16,777 bases of DNA from Coprenecus sp964640305 (lineage in GTDB: Bacteria; Bacteroidota; Bacteroidia; Bacteroidales; UBA932), in assembly GCA_964640305.1 (NCBI GenBank), contig CAZXFF010000042.1, positions 1 through 16,777 of the forward strand. The letters are read 5' to 3'. Below the pieces are notes generated by a model that worked only from the letters and a program-made list of their open reading frames with translations, was not told where the DNA came from and made no database searches. Of this stretch, positions 1-7,853 are shown one piece after another; within the stretch, counting starts at the first letter, position 1; each line of letters opens with the position of its first letter. A program made the position numbers and the translations under genes.

Positions 1-264
1 GTCATTCTTTGCGAGATAATGGGACAATGCAGCTCCCTTCTCATCAAAGACCAGCTTCAGGGGAACACTCCCCTGTTTACAGGCATTGACAAGACCAGAT
101 TCAAACGTCAGGTCAACCCAGGTGATACCATTGAAGTGCATGCACGCATTACAATGCACCGTGGAATGCTGTACTTTATTGAGGCGAAGTCCTATGTGGA
201 CGGAGAACTGGCAGTGGAAGCCCTGCTCTCGTTCGCCATTGTAGAAAGTGGAAAATTCAATTGA
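1..264 (+). CDS. FabZ-like 3-hydroxyacyl-ACP dehydratase, C-terminal part (5' end off window)
   Basis: The frame is open from base 1 and ends in TGA at 262-264, so only the last 87 codons of the gene are visible. The visible part fits the second half of a FabZ-type hot-dog dehydratase. It opens with VILCEIMGQ, matching the central-helix pattern in which the glutamate (here residue 5) is catalytic. It then has GIDKTRF and a PGDTIEV strand, and a C-terminal strand near YVDGELAVEA. FabZ enzymes remove water from 3-hydroxyacyl-ACP in the cytoplasm; the catalytic histidine would lie off the left edge. An internal ATG at 19 would leave out the catalytic helix, so it is not the true start. fabG follows after 7 bases, which suggests one operon doing consecutive elongation steps. 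A dehydratase of an aryl-polyene-type cluster is an alternative that only the upstream genes could settle. Confidence 0.8.
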   Translation, partial: VILCEIMGQCSSLLIKDQLQGNTPLFTGIDKTRFKRQVNPGDTIEVHARITMHRGMLYFIEAKSYVDGELAVEALLSFAIVESGKFN

Positions 265-271
265 TATCAAA

Positions 272-1021
272 ATGGAAACAGGATTATTGAAAGGAAAGGT
301 AGCATTGGTAACAGGTGCTGCCCGCGGTATCGGAAAGGCCATCGCAATGAAACTTGCATCAGAAGGAGCCAATATCGCATTTACCGACCTTAAAGAAGAC
401 GACAACTTCAGGAATACTGAAAACGAGATACGCTCTCTGGGCGTAGAATGCAAAGGATATGCATCGAACGCAGCGGACTTCACTGAAGCCCATGCTACAG
501 TAGAGCAGATACACAAAGACTTCGGCCATATCGATGTACTGGTCAACAATGCAGGTATCACCAGAGACGGCCTGATCATGAGGATGTCAGAACAGCAGTG
601 GGATATGGTTCTCACCGTCAATCTGAAATCAGCATTCAACTTCACACATGCCCTGGTACCCATCATGGCACGCCAGAGAGGCGGCAGCATCATCAACATC
701 TCTTCTATCGTAGGTGTAAACGGGAACGCAGGACAGTGCAACTATTCAGCATCCAAAGCAGGAATGATCGGTCTTGCCAAATCCATCGCCAAGGAAATGG
801 GTTCCCGTGGAATACGCGCAAACGCCATTGCTCCGGGATTCATCATCACCGACATGACCAATGCCCTCTCTGAGGAAGTAAGGGAAGAATGGAACAAGAA
901 GATCCCTCTACGCAGAGGCGGTACTCCCGAAGACATCGCCAATGTAGCACTCTTCCTTGCATCCGATCTGTCTTCATACGTTACAGGACAGGTCATCGTC
1001 TGCGACGGCGGTATGATCTGA
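272..1021 (+). CDS. fabG: 3-oxoacyl-ACP reductase FabG (short-chain dehydrogenase)
   Basis: This encodes 249 residues, the usual length for FabG, which reduces 3-oxoacyl-ACP with NADPH in fatty-acid elongation. The dinucleotide-binding motif TGAARGIG is at residues 14-21, NNAG at 92-95, and the catalytic Ser145, Tyr158 and Lys162 lie in the motifs NISS and YSASK; Asn117 completes the classical tetrad. The C-terminus VTGQVIVCDGGMI is the typical FabG ending. I chose the ATG at 272, seven bases after the dehydratase stop. A GTG at 248 in the same frame would overlap the upstream gene and add eight residues with no counterpart in the family. The gene ends just before a strong hairpin terminator, so it is the last gene of its operon. 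Other short-chain dehydrogenases are possible, but the motif set and the dehydratase neighbour favour FabG. Confidence 0.93.
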   Translation: METGLLKGKVALVTGAARGIGKAIAMKLASEGANIAFTDLKEDDNFRNTENEIRSLGVECKGYASNAADFTEAHATVEQIHKDFGHIDVLVNNAGITRDGLIMRMSEQQWDMVLTVNLKSAFNFTHALVPIMARQRGGSIINISSIVGVNGNAGQCNYSASKAGMIGLAKSIAKEMGSRGIRANAIAPGFIITDMTNALSEEVREEWNKKIPLRRGGTPEDIANVALFLASDLSSYVTGQVIVCDGGMI

Positions 1022-1041
1022 TTTCATCACAATGCCATTAT

Positions 1042-1080
1042 AAAAAAGGTATGCCGTACTTCATGGCATACCTTTTTTTT
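1042..1080. terminator. Bidirectional intrinsic terminator after fabG
   Basis: A perfect stem GGTATGCC/GGCATACC (1048-1055 with 1065-1072) encloses a 9-base loop. It is extended by an A-run (1042-1047) pairing with the T-run (1073-1080). On the plus strand the hairpin is followed by eight T, and on the minus strand by six T, so it can stop transcription from both directions in this convergent fabG/nifJ junction. Confidence 0.88.
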
Positions 1081-1091
1081 TATAGCAGATG

Positions 1092-1124
1092 AAAAAACCG
1101 GCCAGGAAAAGAATCCTGACCGGT
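1092..1124 (-). terminator. Intrinsic terminator of nifJ
   Basis: The arms 1097-1107 and 1114-1124 form an 11-bp stem with a 6-base loop, followed on the minus strand by a T-run (complement of 1092-1097). The sixth pair is a G.U wobble in the minus-strand RNA but a C/A mismatch in the plus-strand RNA. The hairpin therefore fits best as a terminator for minus-strand transcription, 31 bases after the nifJ stop. Confidence 0.85.
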
Positions 1125-1154
1125 CATTCTGATTGCTATACTGCTACAGAGAAC

Positions 1155-4100
1155 TTACTGTGCCAGACGCTTGTAAGATTCATACCTGATCTTTGCAAAC
1201 TCTTCTGTCTTGTTGAACAGTTCCTGAGCTATCTCAGGGAAGCTCTTCAGCAATGAGCTGTAGCGTACTTCACCTTTGATGAATTCCTGGAACTTGCTCC
1301 AGTCAGGTTCCTTGCTGTCCAGGGTGAAAGGATTCTTTCCGGCTTCGGCAGCAGGATTGAAATGGTACAGATGCCAGTAACCGCATTCCACTGCGAGCTT
1401 TTCCTCATGCTGGCTGCGTCCCATACCGTTGCGGAGACCATGGTTGATACAAGGAGCATAAGCTATGATCAGAGAAGGACCATCATATGCTTCTGCTTCC
1501 TTGAGCACATTGAAGTACTGTGCAGGGTTTGCACCCATGGCAACCTGAGCCACATATACATAGCCGTAGCTCATAGCCATCATGCCAAGGTCTTTCTTAC
1601 GGACTCTCTTACCTGATGTGGCAAATTTCGCAACTGCTCCGGCAGGAGTTGATTTGGATGACTGTCCACCGGTGTTGGAATAAACCTCGGTATCGAGAAC
1701 CAGGACATTCACATTCTCGCCTGATGCGAGGACATGGTCAAGTCCGCCGTATCCGATATCGTATGCCCAGCCGTCTCCTCCGAAGATCCACTGGCTGCGG
1801 GCAGGGATATAGTCCTTATGCTTGAGCAGTTCCCTGCATTCCTTACAGTTGCAAGCTTCCATAAGAGGAACCAGCTTGTCGCAGATCTCGCGTGTAACAG
1901 CCGGATTGCTCCTGTTTGCAAGCCATTTTTCGAAGAGTTCCTTCATTTCCGCAGAACAGCTGTTGTTTTCCAGACCCTGCTTCATAAGGTTTGCAACAGT
2001 GGTACGGATCCTTTCTGTACCGAGTCTCATACCCAGACCGAATTCGGCATTGTCCTCGAAGAGAGAGTTGTCCCATGCCGGTCCGCGACCGTTCTTGTCG
2101 GTGCAGTAAGGTGATGAAGGGAATGATGCACTGTAGATAGAAGAACATCCTGTAGCATTGGCAACCATCATCCTGTCACCGAAGAGNNNNNNNNNNTCAA
2201 ATTCCCCGTCGTTGAAGTTCAGCTTATATTTATAACGGAAAAGGGAAGGGGGCACTCTTGATATTCTGGGTTTTAGGTACGATTTCCTTGTAGCCCACAT
2301 TGGTATGCAGATAATCGAAATTAGCCTGCTCCTGAATCTGTGTCTCAAGCGGCTTGAGTTCCAGTGCCTTGTCTTTGGCAAGACATACATCCACGCAGTT
2401 TCCGCAACCTGTACAGTCCATAGGAGATACCTGGATGGTGAAGCGGTATTCCTTGAATGCTGCAATGCCCTGTGCAGATTTCACTCCTGCAGGGAGTTTT
2501 GCCTCTTCTTCCTTTGAAATCAGGAAAGGCCTTATGGCTGCGTGAGGGCAGACATAAGCACACTGGTTGCACTGGATACATTTCTCAGGATTCCACTCGG
2601 GAACATTCACTGCTATACCGCGTTTTTCGAATGCAGCGGTACCTGCAGGAATGGTGCCGTCCACATGCTCGCCGGCAAATGCGCTTACAGGAATGTCATA
2701 ACCGTTCTGGGCGTTGACAACGTCTGCTACGCTGCGTACCCACTCGGGAGCGAGACGGTCAAAGTTGCTGGGACGGAATTTTGATTTCACGTCCTTCCAG
2801 TCTGCAGGAATTGCAAGTTCTTCGTATTCAGCACCTCTGTCGACTGCAGCATAGTTCATGTTGACAATCTTCTCACCCTTCTTGCCATAGCTCTTGTCAA
2901 TGGCTTTCTTCATGAATGAAACGGCTTCTTCGTAAGGGATAATACCGGTAATCTTGAAGAATGCTGACTGAAGGATGGTATTGGTCCTGTTACCCAGACC
3001 GATTTCCTCAGCAATCTTGGTAGCGTTGATGATATATACCTTTATGTTCTTCTCGACAATGACCTGTTTTACATGGTCTGGAATCCTCTTTGCTGTCTCT
3101 TCTGCTGACCAGAGGCTGTTCAGAAGGAGAGTACCGTTCTGTTTGATACCTTTGAGGACATCGTATTTGGAGAGATATGAAGGAACGTGGCAAGCCACGA
3201 AATCAGGAGTTGATACCAGGTAAGGTGAGGTAATGGGAGAGTCACCGAAACGGAGATGCGAGCAGGTATATCCGCCTGACTTCTTGGAATCGTAATCGAA
3301 GTAACCCTGGCAATATTTTGAAGTATGGTCACCGATAATCTTGATGGTATTCTTGTTTGCACCTACCGTACCGTCGGAACCAAGACCATAGAACTTGCAT
3401 TCGTATGTGCCTTTCCTTGCCAGCGAAACCTCTTCTCCGACAGGCAGGGACTTGAATGTAACGTCATCGGTAATACCGATGGTGAAATCCGCCTTAGGCT
3501 GTTTCTGCTTGAGGTTCTTGAATACTGCGAAAATCTGGGCAGGACTGGTATCTTTTGAAGAAAGTCCGTAACGTCCGCCGATGATGAGAGGCATTTCGAT
3601 GTCAGAATCTGCAATGGTGGATTTAACATCCAGATACAGAGGCTCTCCGACAGAACCAGGCTCTTTGCAACGGTCGAGGACGGCAATTCTCTTGACTGTC
3701 TTGGGCAATACTCTGAGGAAATATTTTGCAGAGAAAGGCCTGTAGAGACGGACAGTGATGACTCCGACTTTCTCACCCTTTGCGACGAGAGCATCCACAA
3801 CGTCGCGTATGGTCTCGCATACGGAACCCATTGCGATAACCACATCCTTGGCCTCGGGGTCACCGTAATAATCGAACGGCAGGTAATGGCGGCCTGTCAG
3901 TTCGCCTATTTCACCCATATACCTTGCAACGATGTCAGGAACTGCATTATAGTATGTATTGCTTGCTTCGCGGGCCTGGAAATATACATCAGGGTTCTGG
4001 GCAGTACCTCTGGTAACAGGCTTGTTCGGGTTAAGGGCTTTCTTGCGGAAATTCTCAAGAGCCTTTTCGCTGATCATTTCCTTGAGGGCATCCGAATCGA

Positions 4101-4662
4101 GAACCTCGATCTTCTGGATTTCATGGGAAGTCCTGAATCCGTCGAAGAAATGAATGAAAGGAACACTTGCCTTTATTGTGGAAAGATGGGCTACTGCACC
4201 GAGGTCCATAGCTTCCTGGACACTTGATGACGCCAGCATTGCAAAACCGGTCTGTCTGCAGGCCATCACATCCTGGTGGTCACCGAAGATGGAAAGGGCC
4301 TGTGCAGCGAGTGCGCGGGCTGAAACATGGAATACAGTCGGCAGCAATTCACCGGCAATCTTGTACATGTTCGGGATCATCAGCAGAAGTCCCTGTGAAG
4401 CAGTGAAAGTGGTAGTCAGGGCACCTGCCTGCAAAGATCCGTGTACAGCACCGGCTGCACCGCCTTCACTCTGCATCTCGGTAACCTTTACAGTTTCACC
4501 GAAAAGGTTCTTCTTTCCGAATGCAGCCCACTCGTCCACATATTCCGCCATGGTTGATGACGGGGTAATAGGGTATATGGCTGCATGCTCACTGAATAGG
4601 TAAGCTACATGTGCGGCGGCATAGTTGCCGTCGCAAGTAATAAATGTCTTTTCTTTTGCCAT
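1155..4662 (-). CDS. nifJ: Pyruvate:ferredoxin (flavodoxin) oxidoreductase NifJ, interrupted by an assembly gap
   Basis: This single-chain PFOR oxidises pyruvate with CoA to acetyl-CoA and CO2 and passes the electrons to ferredoxin or flavodoxin, a central step in anaerobes. From the N-terminus, YPITPSS and TEMQSEGG are thiamine-site motifs of domain I. A transketolase-C-like domain and the gamma domain (GLGSDGTVGANK) follow, then two 4Fe-4S motifs (CIQCNQC...CP and CTGCGNC...C, roughly residues 685-750). The C-terminal TPP domain has GDGWAYDIG and SNTGGQSSK. The proximal-cluster cysteines in NATGCSS and YAPCINHG are present. The CxGCGE motif with the other two is missing, because it would fall at the N gap at 2187-2196. 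The frame before the gap reaches a stop at 2230 and resumes in another frame after it. About 45 bases beside the gap do not match the family, so I read this as a contig-end artefact and one intact gene. The total span suits the usual length of about 1180 residues. It lies 37 bases after fabD and ends at a terminator. Confidence 0.94.
2187..2196. other. Assembly gap (10 N) inside nifJ
   Basis: Ten consecutive N lie between LFGDRM on the downstream side and a stretch (about 2197-2245) that does not encode the expected NifJ residues. By comparison with the family, about 20 residues including CxGCGE are missing. The true gap is therefore probably longer than ten bases, or the flanking contig end is wrong. 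Confidence 0.95.
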
Positions 4663-4699
4663 TATTAAGACGATTTTAGAGTTATTTGGATTGGATTTA

Positions 4700-5557
4700 T
4701 TATTTAGCTGGTAAACATTTCTTTATAAGTCCCTGCAGAACGGTACCGGGGCCCAGTTCCACAAATTCCGTAGCACCGTCATTGTGCATGTTGATTACGG
4801 TCTGGGTCCACCTTACAGGAGATGTAAGCTGTTTGAGGAGTTTCTGCTTTATGGTCGCAGGATCAGTACTCGGCATGGCATCCACATTCTGGTATACAGG
4901 ACATACTGGAGCGACTATCCTGGTTTTCTCGATGGCTTCCGCCAGTTCCAGACGCGCAGGTTCCATGAGTGGGGAATGGAAAGCACCGCCCACAGCCAGA
5001 ACAAGCGCCCGTTTTGCCCCGGCAGCCTTCAACGCATCGCATGCTGCGGTAACCGCCTCTATCTCACCGGAGATCACAAGCTGTCCCGGACAATTGAAAT
5101 TAGCCGGTACCACAATCCCTTCAATCCTGGCACATGCTTCCTCAACAGTTTCGTCGGGAAGTCCGATTATGGCAGCCATTGTAGAAGGTTTGGCCTCACA
5201 TGCCTTCTGCATTGCCATAGCCCTCGCATACACCAGGCGGAGTCCGTCCTCGAAACTCATCGCCCCTGCAGCGACCAATGCCGAAAACTCTCCGAGAGAA
5301 TGTCCGGCCGTCATATCGGGCCTGAAATTTTCAATCGCAGCTGCAGCCGCAGTGGAATGGATGAATACCGCCGGCTGAGTCACTTTTGTCTGCTTGAGTT
5401 CATCGGCAGTACCGTTGAACATAATGTTCCTTATATCATATCCGAGAATGTCGCAGGCGCTGTCAATCATCTCCTTTGCCTTGGGATTTGAATCGTAAAG
5501 ATCCTTGCCCATCCCTGTAAACTGTGCTCCCTGTCCGGGAAAAACATAAGCTGTCAT
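4700..5557 (-). CDS. fabD: Malonyl-CoA:ACP transacylase FabD
   Basis: This encodes 285 residues. FabD moves the malonyl group from CoA to the acyl carrier protein, supplying the extender unit for fatty-acid synthesis in the cytoplasm. The protein has the N-terminal PGQGAQ (residues 7-12), the nucleophile elbow GHSLGE with Ser87, the substrate-carboxylate arginine at position 112 (YARAMAMQ), and the catalytic His194 in GAFHSPLM. These are the full set of diagnostic residues, and the length is slightly below that of the E. coli protein. The ATG at 5557 starts the protein directly with the first strand (MTAYVFPGQ), as in homologues. The next gene downstream on the same strand is nifJ, only 37 bases away with no visible terminator, so the two may be cotranscribed. 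The start codon region overlaps the tRNA promoter on the opposite strand, so the two transcripts diverge. Confidence 0.95.
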   Translation of the reverse strand: MTAYVFPGQGAQFTGMGKDLYDSNPKAKEMIDSACDILGYDIRNIMFNGTADELKQTKVTQPAVFIHSTAAAAAIENFRPDMTAGHSLGEFSALVAAGAMSFEDGLRLVYARAMAMQKACEAKPSTMAAIIGLPDETVEEACARIEGIVVPANFNCPGQLVISGEIEAVTAACDALKAAGAKRALVLAVGGAFHSPLMEPARLELAEAIEKTRIVAPVCPVYQNVDAMPSTDPATIKQKLLKQLTSPVRWTQTVINMHNDGATEFVELGPGTVLQGLIKKCLPAK

Positions 5558-5578
5558 TTCAATTTCAATTTTTATTTA

Positions 5579-5587
5579 TAACTTTGC
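5579..5587 (+). promoter_or_regulatory. Bacteroidota-type -7 element for tRNA-Arg
   Basis: TAACTTTGC matches the Bacteroides -7 consensus TAnnTTTG and ends ten bases before the first base of the tRNA. No TTTG is seen 19 bases upstream, where the -33 element would be expected, so only the -7 half is supported. It lies just upstream of the divergent fabD start codon. Confidence 0.65.
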
Positions 5588-5596
5588 AATCCTATT

Positions 5597-5668
5597 GCCT
5601 CCGTAGTTTAATGGATAGAATGAGAGATTCCGGTTCTCTTGGTTGGGGTTCGATTCCCCACGGGGGTA
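5597..5668 (+). tRNA. tRNA-Arg, anticodon CCG
   Basis: The 72 bases fold into a full cloverleaf. There is a 7-bp acceptor stem GCCTCCG/CGGGGGT (first pair G.U), then TA at positions 8-9 and a D-arm with GGATA in its loop. The anticodon stem AGAGA/TCTCT holds the loop TTCCGGT. A 4-base variable loop and the T-arm TGGGG-TTCGATT-CCCCA follow. The anticodon CCG reads the arginine codon CGG. The discriminator base is A at 5668 and the genome continues with CA, so the 3' CCA is not encoded and must be added by the nucleotidyltransferase. The gene ends five bases before the stop codon of the convergent DUF308 gene. Confidence 0.95.
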
Positions 5669-5673
5669 CAAAA

Positions 5674-6267
5674 TCACACTTCTTCGGCATCGACATCCAC
5701 GACAATGCCGGATCCCTTTTCATCCGACTTCTTTATTTCCTTTCTTATCAGATAAGTGGAAACCGCTTCCGACAACGCATACAGCAGCATTGTAGCCCCG
5801 AAAAGTATAAAAATCCACTCGCCGCTCTCCTTCGGGAAGAAAAACATCACAATGCCCACAACAGTTGTAAGGCACGGCCCTATATATAATGCCAAAGGGA
5901 AATCTATAATCTTTCTCGTCCGCGCAAGATTCACCACTTCTCCGAGACCGAAGACCAGCAGCAGGATTCCGAACACGAACATTATCAGGCTTACGAAGAA
6001 ATTCGGGAAGACCAGCAGGACTATACCGAATGCCACATCCACAATCGAATTCAGGAACAGCAAAGGAACTTTCTCTTTCTGCCATTTCCCGAGATAGGCG
6101 ATGATCATGCTGGCAACACCCACCGCAAGAATCAGTGCCCCAAGTATTATTACAACCCATTTCTGGACTATATCCGGCCATACCACCAGTACAAGACCTC
6201 CTATCAGGGCCACAATCGCTCTGGCATAACCGTATGACCTGTCAAAAAACATATTGGCCGACTTCAT
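5674..6267 (-). CDS. DUF308 / HdeD-like integral membrane protein
   Basis: This 197-residue protein is mostly hydrophobic. I count about six transmembrane segments in three hairpins, for example AIVALIGGLVLVVWP, WVVIILGALILAVGV and LLFLNSIVDVAFGIVLLVFP, each followed by a short polar turn. The repeated G(I/L)xLL(V)FP pattern is characteristic of the DUF308/HdeD family, of which E. coli HdeD (acid-stress related) is the best-known member; the biochemical role is unknown. The C-terminal 25 residues are charged and probably cytoplasmic (KKSDEKGSG...DAEEV). I chose the ATG at 6267 (MKSANMFFDRSYGYARA). An in-frame ATG at 6372 would add 35 residues and run through the promoter region, so it is unlikely. 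The gene is divergent from the lipoprotein operon starting at 6361 and converges on the tRNA. Confidence 0.82.
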   Translation of the reverse strand: MKSANMFFDRSYGYARAIVALIGGLVLVVWPDIVQKWVVIILGALILAVGVASMIIAYLGKWQKEKVPLLFLNSIVDVAFGIVLLVFPNFFVSLIMFVFGILLLVFGLGEVVNLARTRKIIDFPLALYIGPCLTTVVGIVMFFFPKESGEWIFILFGATMLLYALSEAVSTYLIRKEIKKSDEKGSGIVVDVDAEEV

Positions 6268-6290
6268 ACTCTTGTTTCTTAAATATTTTA

Positions 6291-6325
6291 CAAAAATACA
6301 AAACGATTTTGAAATCTCTGCAAAA
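6291..6325 (-). promoter_or_regulatory. Putative promoter of the DUF308 gene
   Basis: On the minus strand TATTTTTG (complement of 6291-6298) fits the Bacteroides -7 consensus TAnnTTTG. A TTTTG (complement of 6321-6325) lies 22 bases upstream, slightly further than the usual 19-21. The -7 element sits 23 bases before the start codon at 6267. It overlaps the promoter of the divergent operon. Confidence 0.55.
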
Positions 6326-6339
6326 GAAAATATCTTTGT
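6307..6339 (+). promoter_or_regulatory. Putative promoter of the lipoprotein-WG-patatin operon
   Basis: TTTTG at 6307-6311 and TATCTTTGT at 6331-6339 are separated by 19 bases, an almost ideal Bacteroidota -33/-7 pair. The -7 element lies 21 bases before the ATG at 6361, implying a short leader. This is the only good promoter seen before the four-gene run that ends at 10063. Confidence 0.72.
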
Positions 6340-6360
6340 ATACAAATAATCCTTTTTTCT

Positions 6361-6861
6361 ATGAAAAAACACTGTTTAAAGGTAACCCTCCTTACAATTT
6401 TCGCATCGGTATTTCTGTATTCATGTGGTCCCGCTTCGAAAATCAACAGGGCGGATATCCCCTGGACATACGAAATCGAAAGTGCCGGTGTAGGATCCGA
6501 CGGCACATATGCGCTTAGAGTATGGAGCTATTCCAGAACACCCGAAATTTCACTTGAAATACCCAAGAAAAATGCCGTACATGCGGTCATCTTCAAGGGA
6601 GTCCCCGCAGGAAACGGAGCCACGGCGCAGCCACCGTTCATCACAGACAATTCCGTCTCTCCCGACGACCCTTTCTTCACCGGCTTCTTTTCGGGTGAAT
6701 ATGCAAGATTCATCAATTCCGTAGCAAAAAACAGTGTCCAGATAATGAAGAGCGGCAAAAGGGAATACAAGATAGGCTATGCAATATCCGTATCCAAGGA
6801 CGAGCTCAGGAAATATCTGGAGAGCCAGGGTATAATAAAAGCATTATCCGAAGGATTCTAA
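6361..6861 (+). CDS. Small lipoprotein of unknown function, first gene of a four-gene operon
   Basis: This encodes 166 residues with a lipoprotein signal: positive N-terminus MKKH, a hydrophobic core, and the lipobox LYSC with Cys22 as the expected lipidation site. The mature part begins with a strand-rich stretch (WTYEIESAGVGSDGTYALRV), a segment VWSYSRTPEISLEIPKKNA and AVHAVIFKGVPAGNG. It ends with a KIGYAISVSKDELRKYLESQ helix that could be a dimerisation or interaction element. I do not recognise a named domain. The pattern resembles, from memory, conserved Bacteroidales hypothetical lipoproteins whose repeated-family variants include a YSxxPxxxxxxAKKNAV segment. It probably sits on the periplasmic face of an envelope membrane. 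It is 25 bases upstream of the WG-repeat gene and directly follows the only good promoter, so it leads the operon. Confidence 0.75.
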   Translation: MKKHCLKVTLLTIFASVFLYSCGPASKINRADIPWTYEIESAGVGSDGTYALRVWSYSRTPEISLEIPKKNAVHAVIFKGVPAGNGATAQPPFITDNSVSPDDPFFTGFFSGEYARFINSVAKNSVQIMKSGKREYKIGYAISVSKDELRKYLESQGIIKALSEGF

Positions 6862-6886
6862 ACCTTCCAAATCATAACTACATCCT

Positions 6887-7840
6887 ATGAAGAAAACGTT
6901 TTTTTCCGTTCTTTTTGCAATAATGTCCTTTATTGCACTACCCGCGCAGAATCTCATGCACCCCTTTTCGAAAGGAGACCTGTGGGGATACAGGAATGCC
7001 GACGGAGAGGTCGTCATCCAGCCTGAATATTCTTTCGCAAGCGTACCCGCAGGGCCTTACGGACTTGTCGGTGTAAATGACGGGAATGAGACAAAATGGG
7101 GAGTCGTGGAAGCCTCAGGCAAAGTGGTCATACAGCCGTCATACGATTACATCGACTTGTGCAACGAAGGATATGTTGCCGTTTACAACGGGCCTGTTGA
7201 CAAAGAGACTGGTATCATGACCGGTGGGGAATGGGGATTCCTGAATCTTGCCGATCCCGCGAAAACACTGACCGGGTTTTCCGTTGTCGGCCCTTTCATA
7301 GATTCAGTCGCTTGGGGAGCAGCAGGTGTCGGTGTAAAACGCCAGAAACGCACAATGCCCATTGTCAACGACAAAGGGAAAGTCATAGGGGAAGATATCA
7401 TTTTCGGAGTAACGAGGAACTTCAATATGGAAGACATCGCATACCCGAACGAAGACCGTTCATATCCGTTCAATGACGGACAATGGGTACTGGTAGATTA
7501 TGACCTGAGGCCTCTTACAAGCGTGGATGATCCATATCAGATGGCAGGTTCATTCGAAGACGGACTGGCATGGGTAAAGAAAAACGGCCGGTTCGGATTC
7601 ATCAACACAAAGGGAGAAGAAGTGATCCCTCCCATTTATGTAGCCGTTCAGGACGCCCCGGGAAGCGCTCCTGTATCCCTGCTGATGAAACCAGAAAGCG
7701 GGGCAATCAGATGGGTAATGAATGACAAAGGTGAAATTGCCTGGCTGAATGAAAAAGGAGAGGTTGTCATTGACTTCATCCTATCCGACGGGAGGGTCAG
7801 CATACTGGACATTGCCTCAGAACAGATGTGGGACTTCTAA
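6887..7840 (+). CDS. Exported WG-repeat protein
   Basis: This encodes 317 residues with a cleavable signal peptide, probably ending at LPAQ around residue 21. The mature protein contains WG-type beta repeats (the WG_beta_rep family): LWGYRNADGEVVIQP, KWGVVEASGKVVIQP, EWGFLNL and RFGFINTKGEEVIPP. Each follows the scheme WG(Y/V/F)x-x-x-G-x-x-V-I-x-P. Such repeats form beta-propeller-like or beta-sheet structures in the periplasm or at the surface and probably serve protein or ligand binding; no catalytic residues are evident. Between repeats 3 and 4 lies a less regular segment of about 100 residues (around 115-225) that is not obviously repeat-like. The gene sits 25 bases after the lipoprotein gene and 13 bases before the next, so all are likely cotranscribed. 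Confidence 0.85.
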   Translation: MKKTFFSVLFAIMSFIALPAQNLMHPFSKGDLWGYRNADGEVVIQPEYSFASVPAGPYGLVGVNDGNETKWGVVEASGKVVIQPSYDYIDLCNEGYVAVYNGPVDKETGIMTGGEWGFLNLADPAKTLTGFSVVGPFIDSVAWGAAGVGVKRQKRTMPIVNDKGKVIGEDIIFGVTRNFNMEDIAYPNEDRSYPFNDGQWVLVDYDLRPLTSVDDPYQMAGSFEDGLAWVKKNGRFGFINTKGEEVIPPIYVAVQDAPGSAPVSLLMKPESGAIRWVMNDKGEIAWLNEKGEVVIDFILSDGRVSILDIASEQMWDF

Positions 7841-7853
7841 AATCTGAAATTCT

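Noticed and set aside
248..271. GTG start for fabG eight codons upstream
   Set aside because: It overlaps the dehydratase gene and adds residues absent from the family; the ATG at 272 gives the normal N-terminus.
2197..2465. Frameshift mutation making nifJ a pseudogene
   Set aside because: The frame change coincides with an N gap and non-homologous contig-end sequence, while both flanking halves are intact and full of conserved motifs.
4686..5491. Long plus-strand reading frames opposite fabD
   Set aside because: They are antisense to a gene with a full set of catalytic motifs and their translations show no recognisable domain.
6268..6372. N-terminal extension of the DUF308 protein from an ATG at 6372
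   Set aside because: The additional 35 residues run through the promoter elements of both divergent genes and have no hydrophobic or family character; the ATG at 6267 starts the protein normally.
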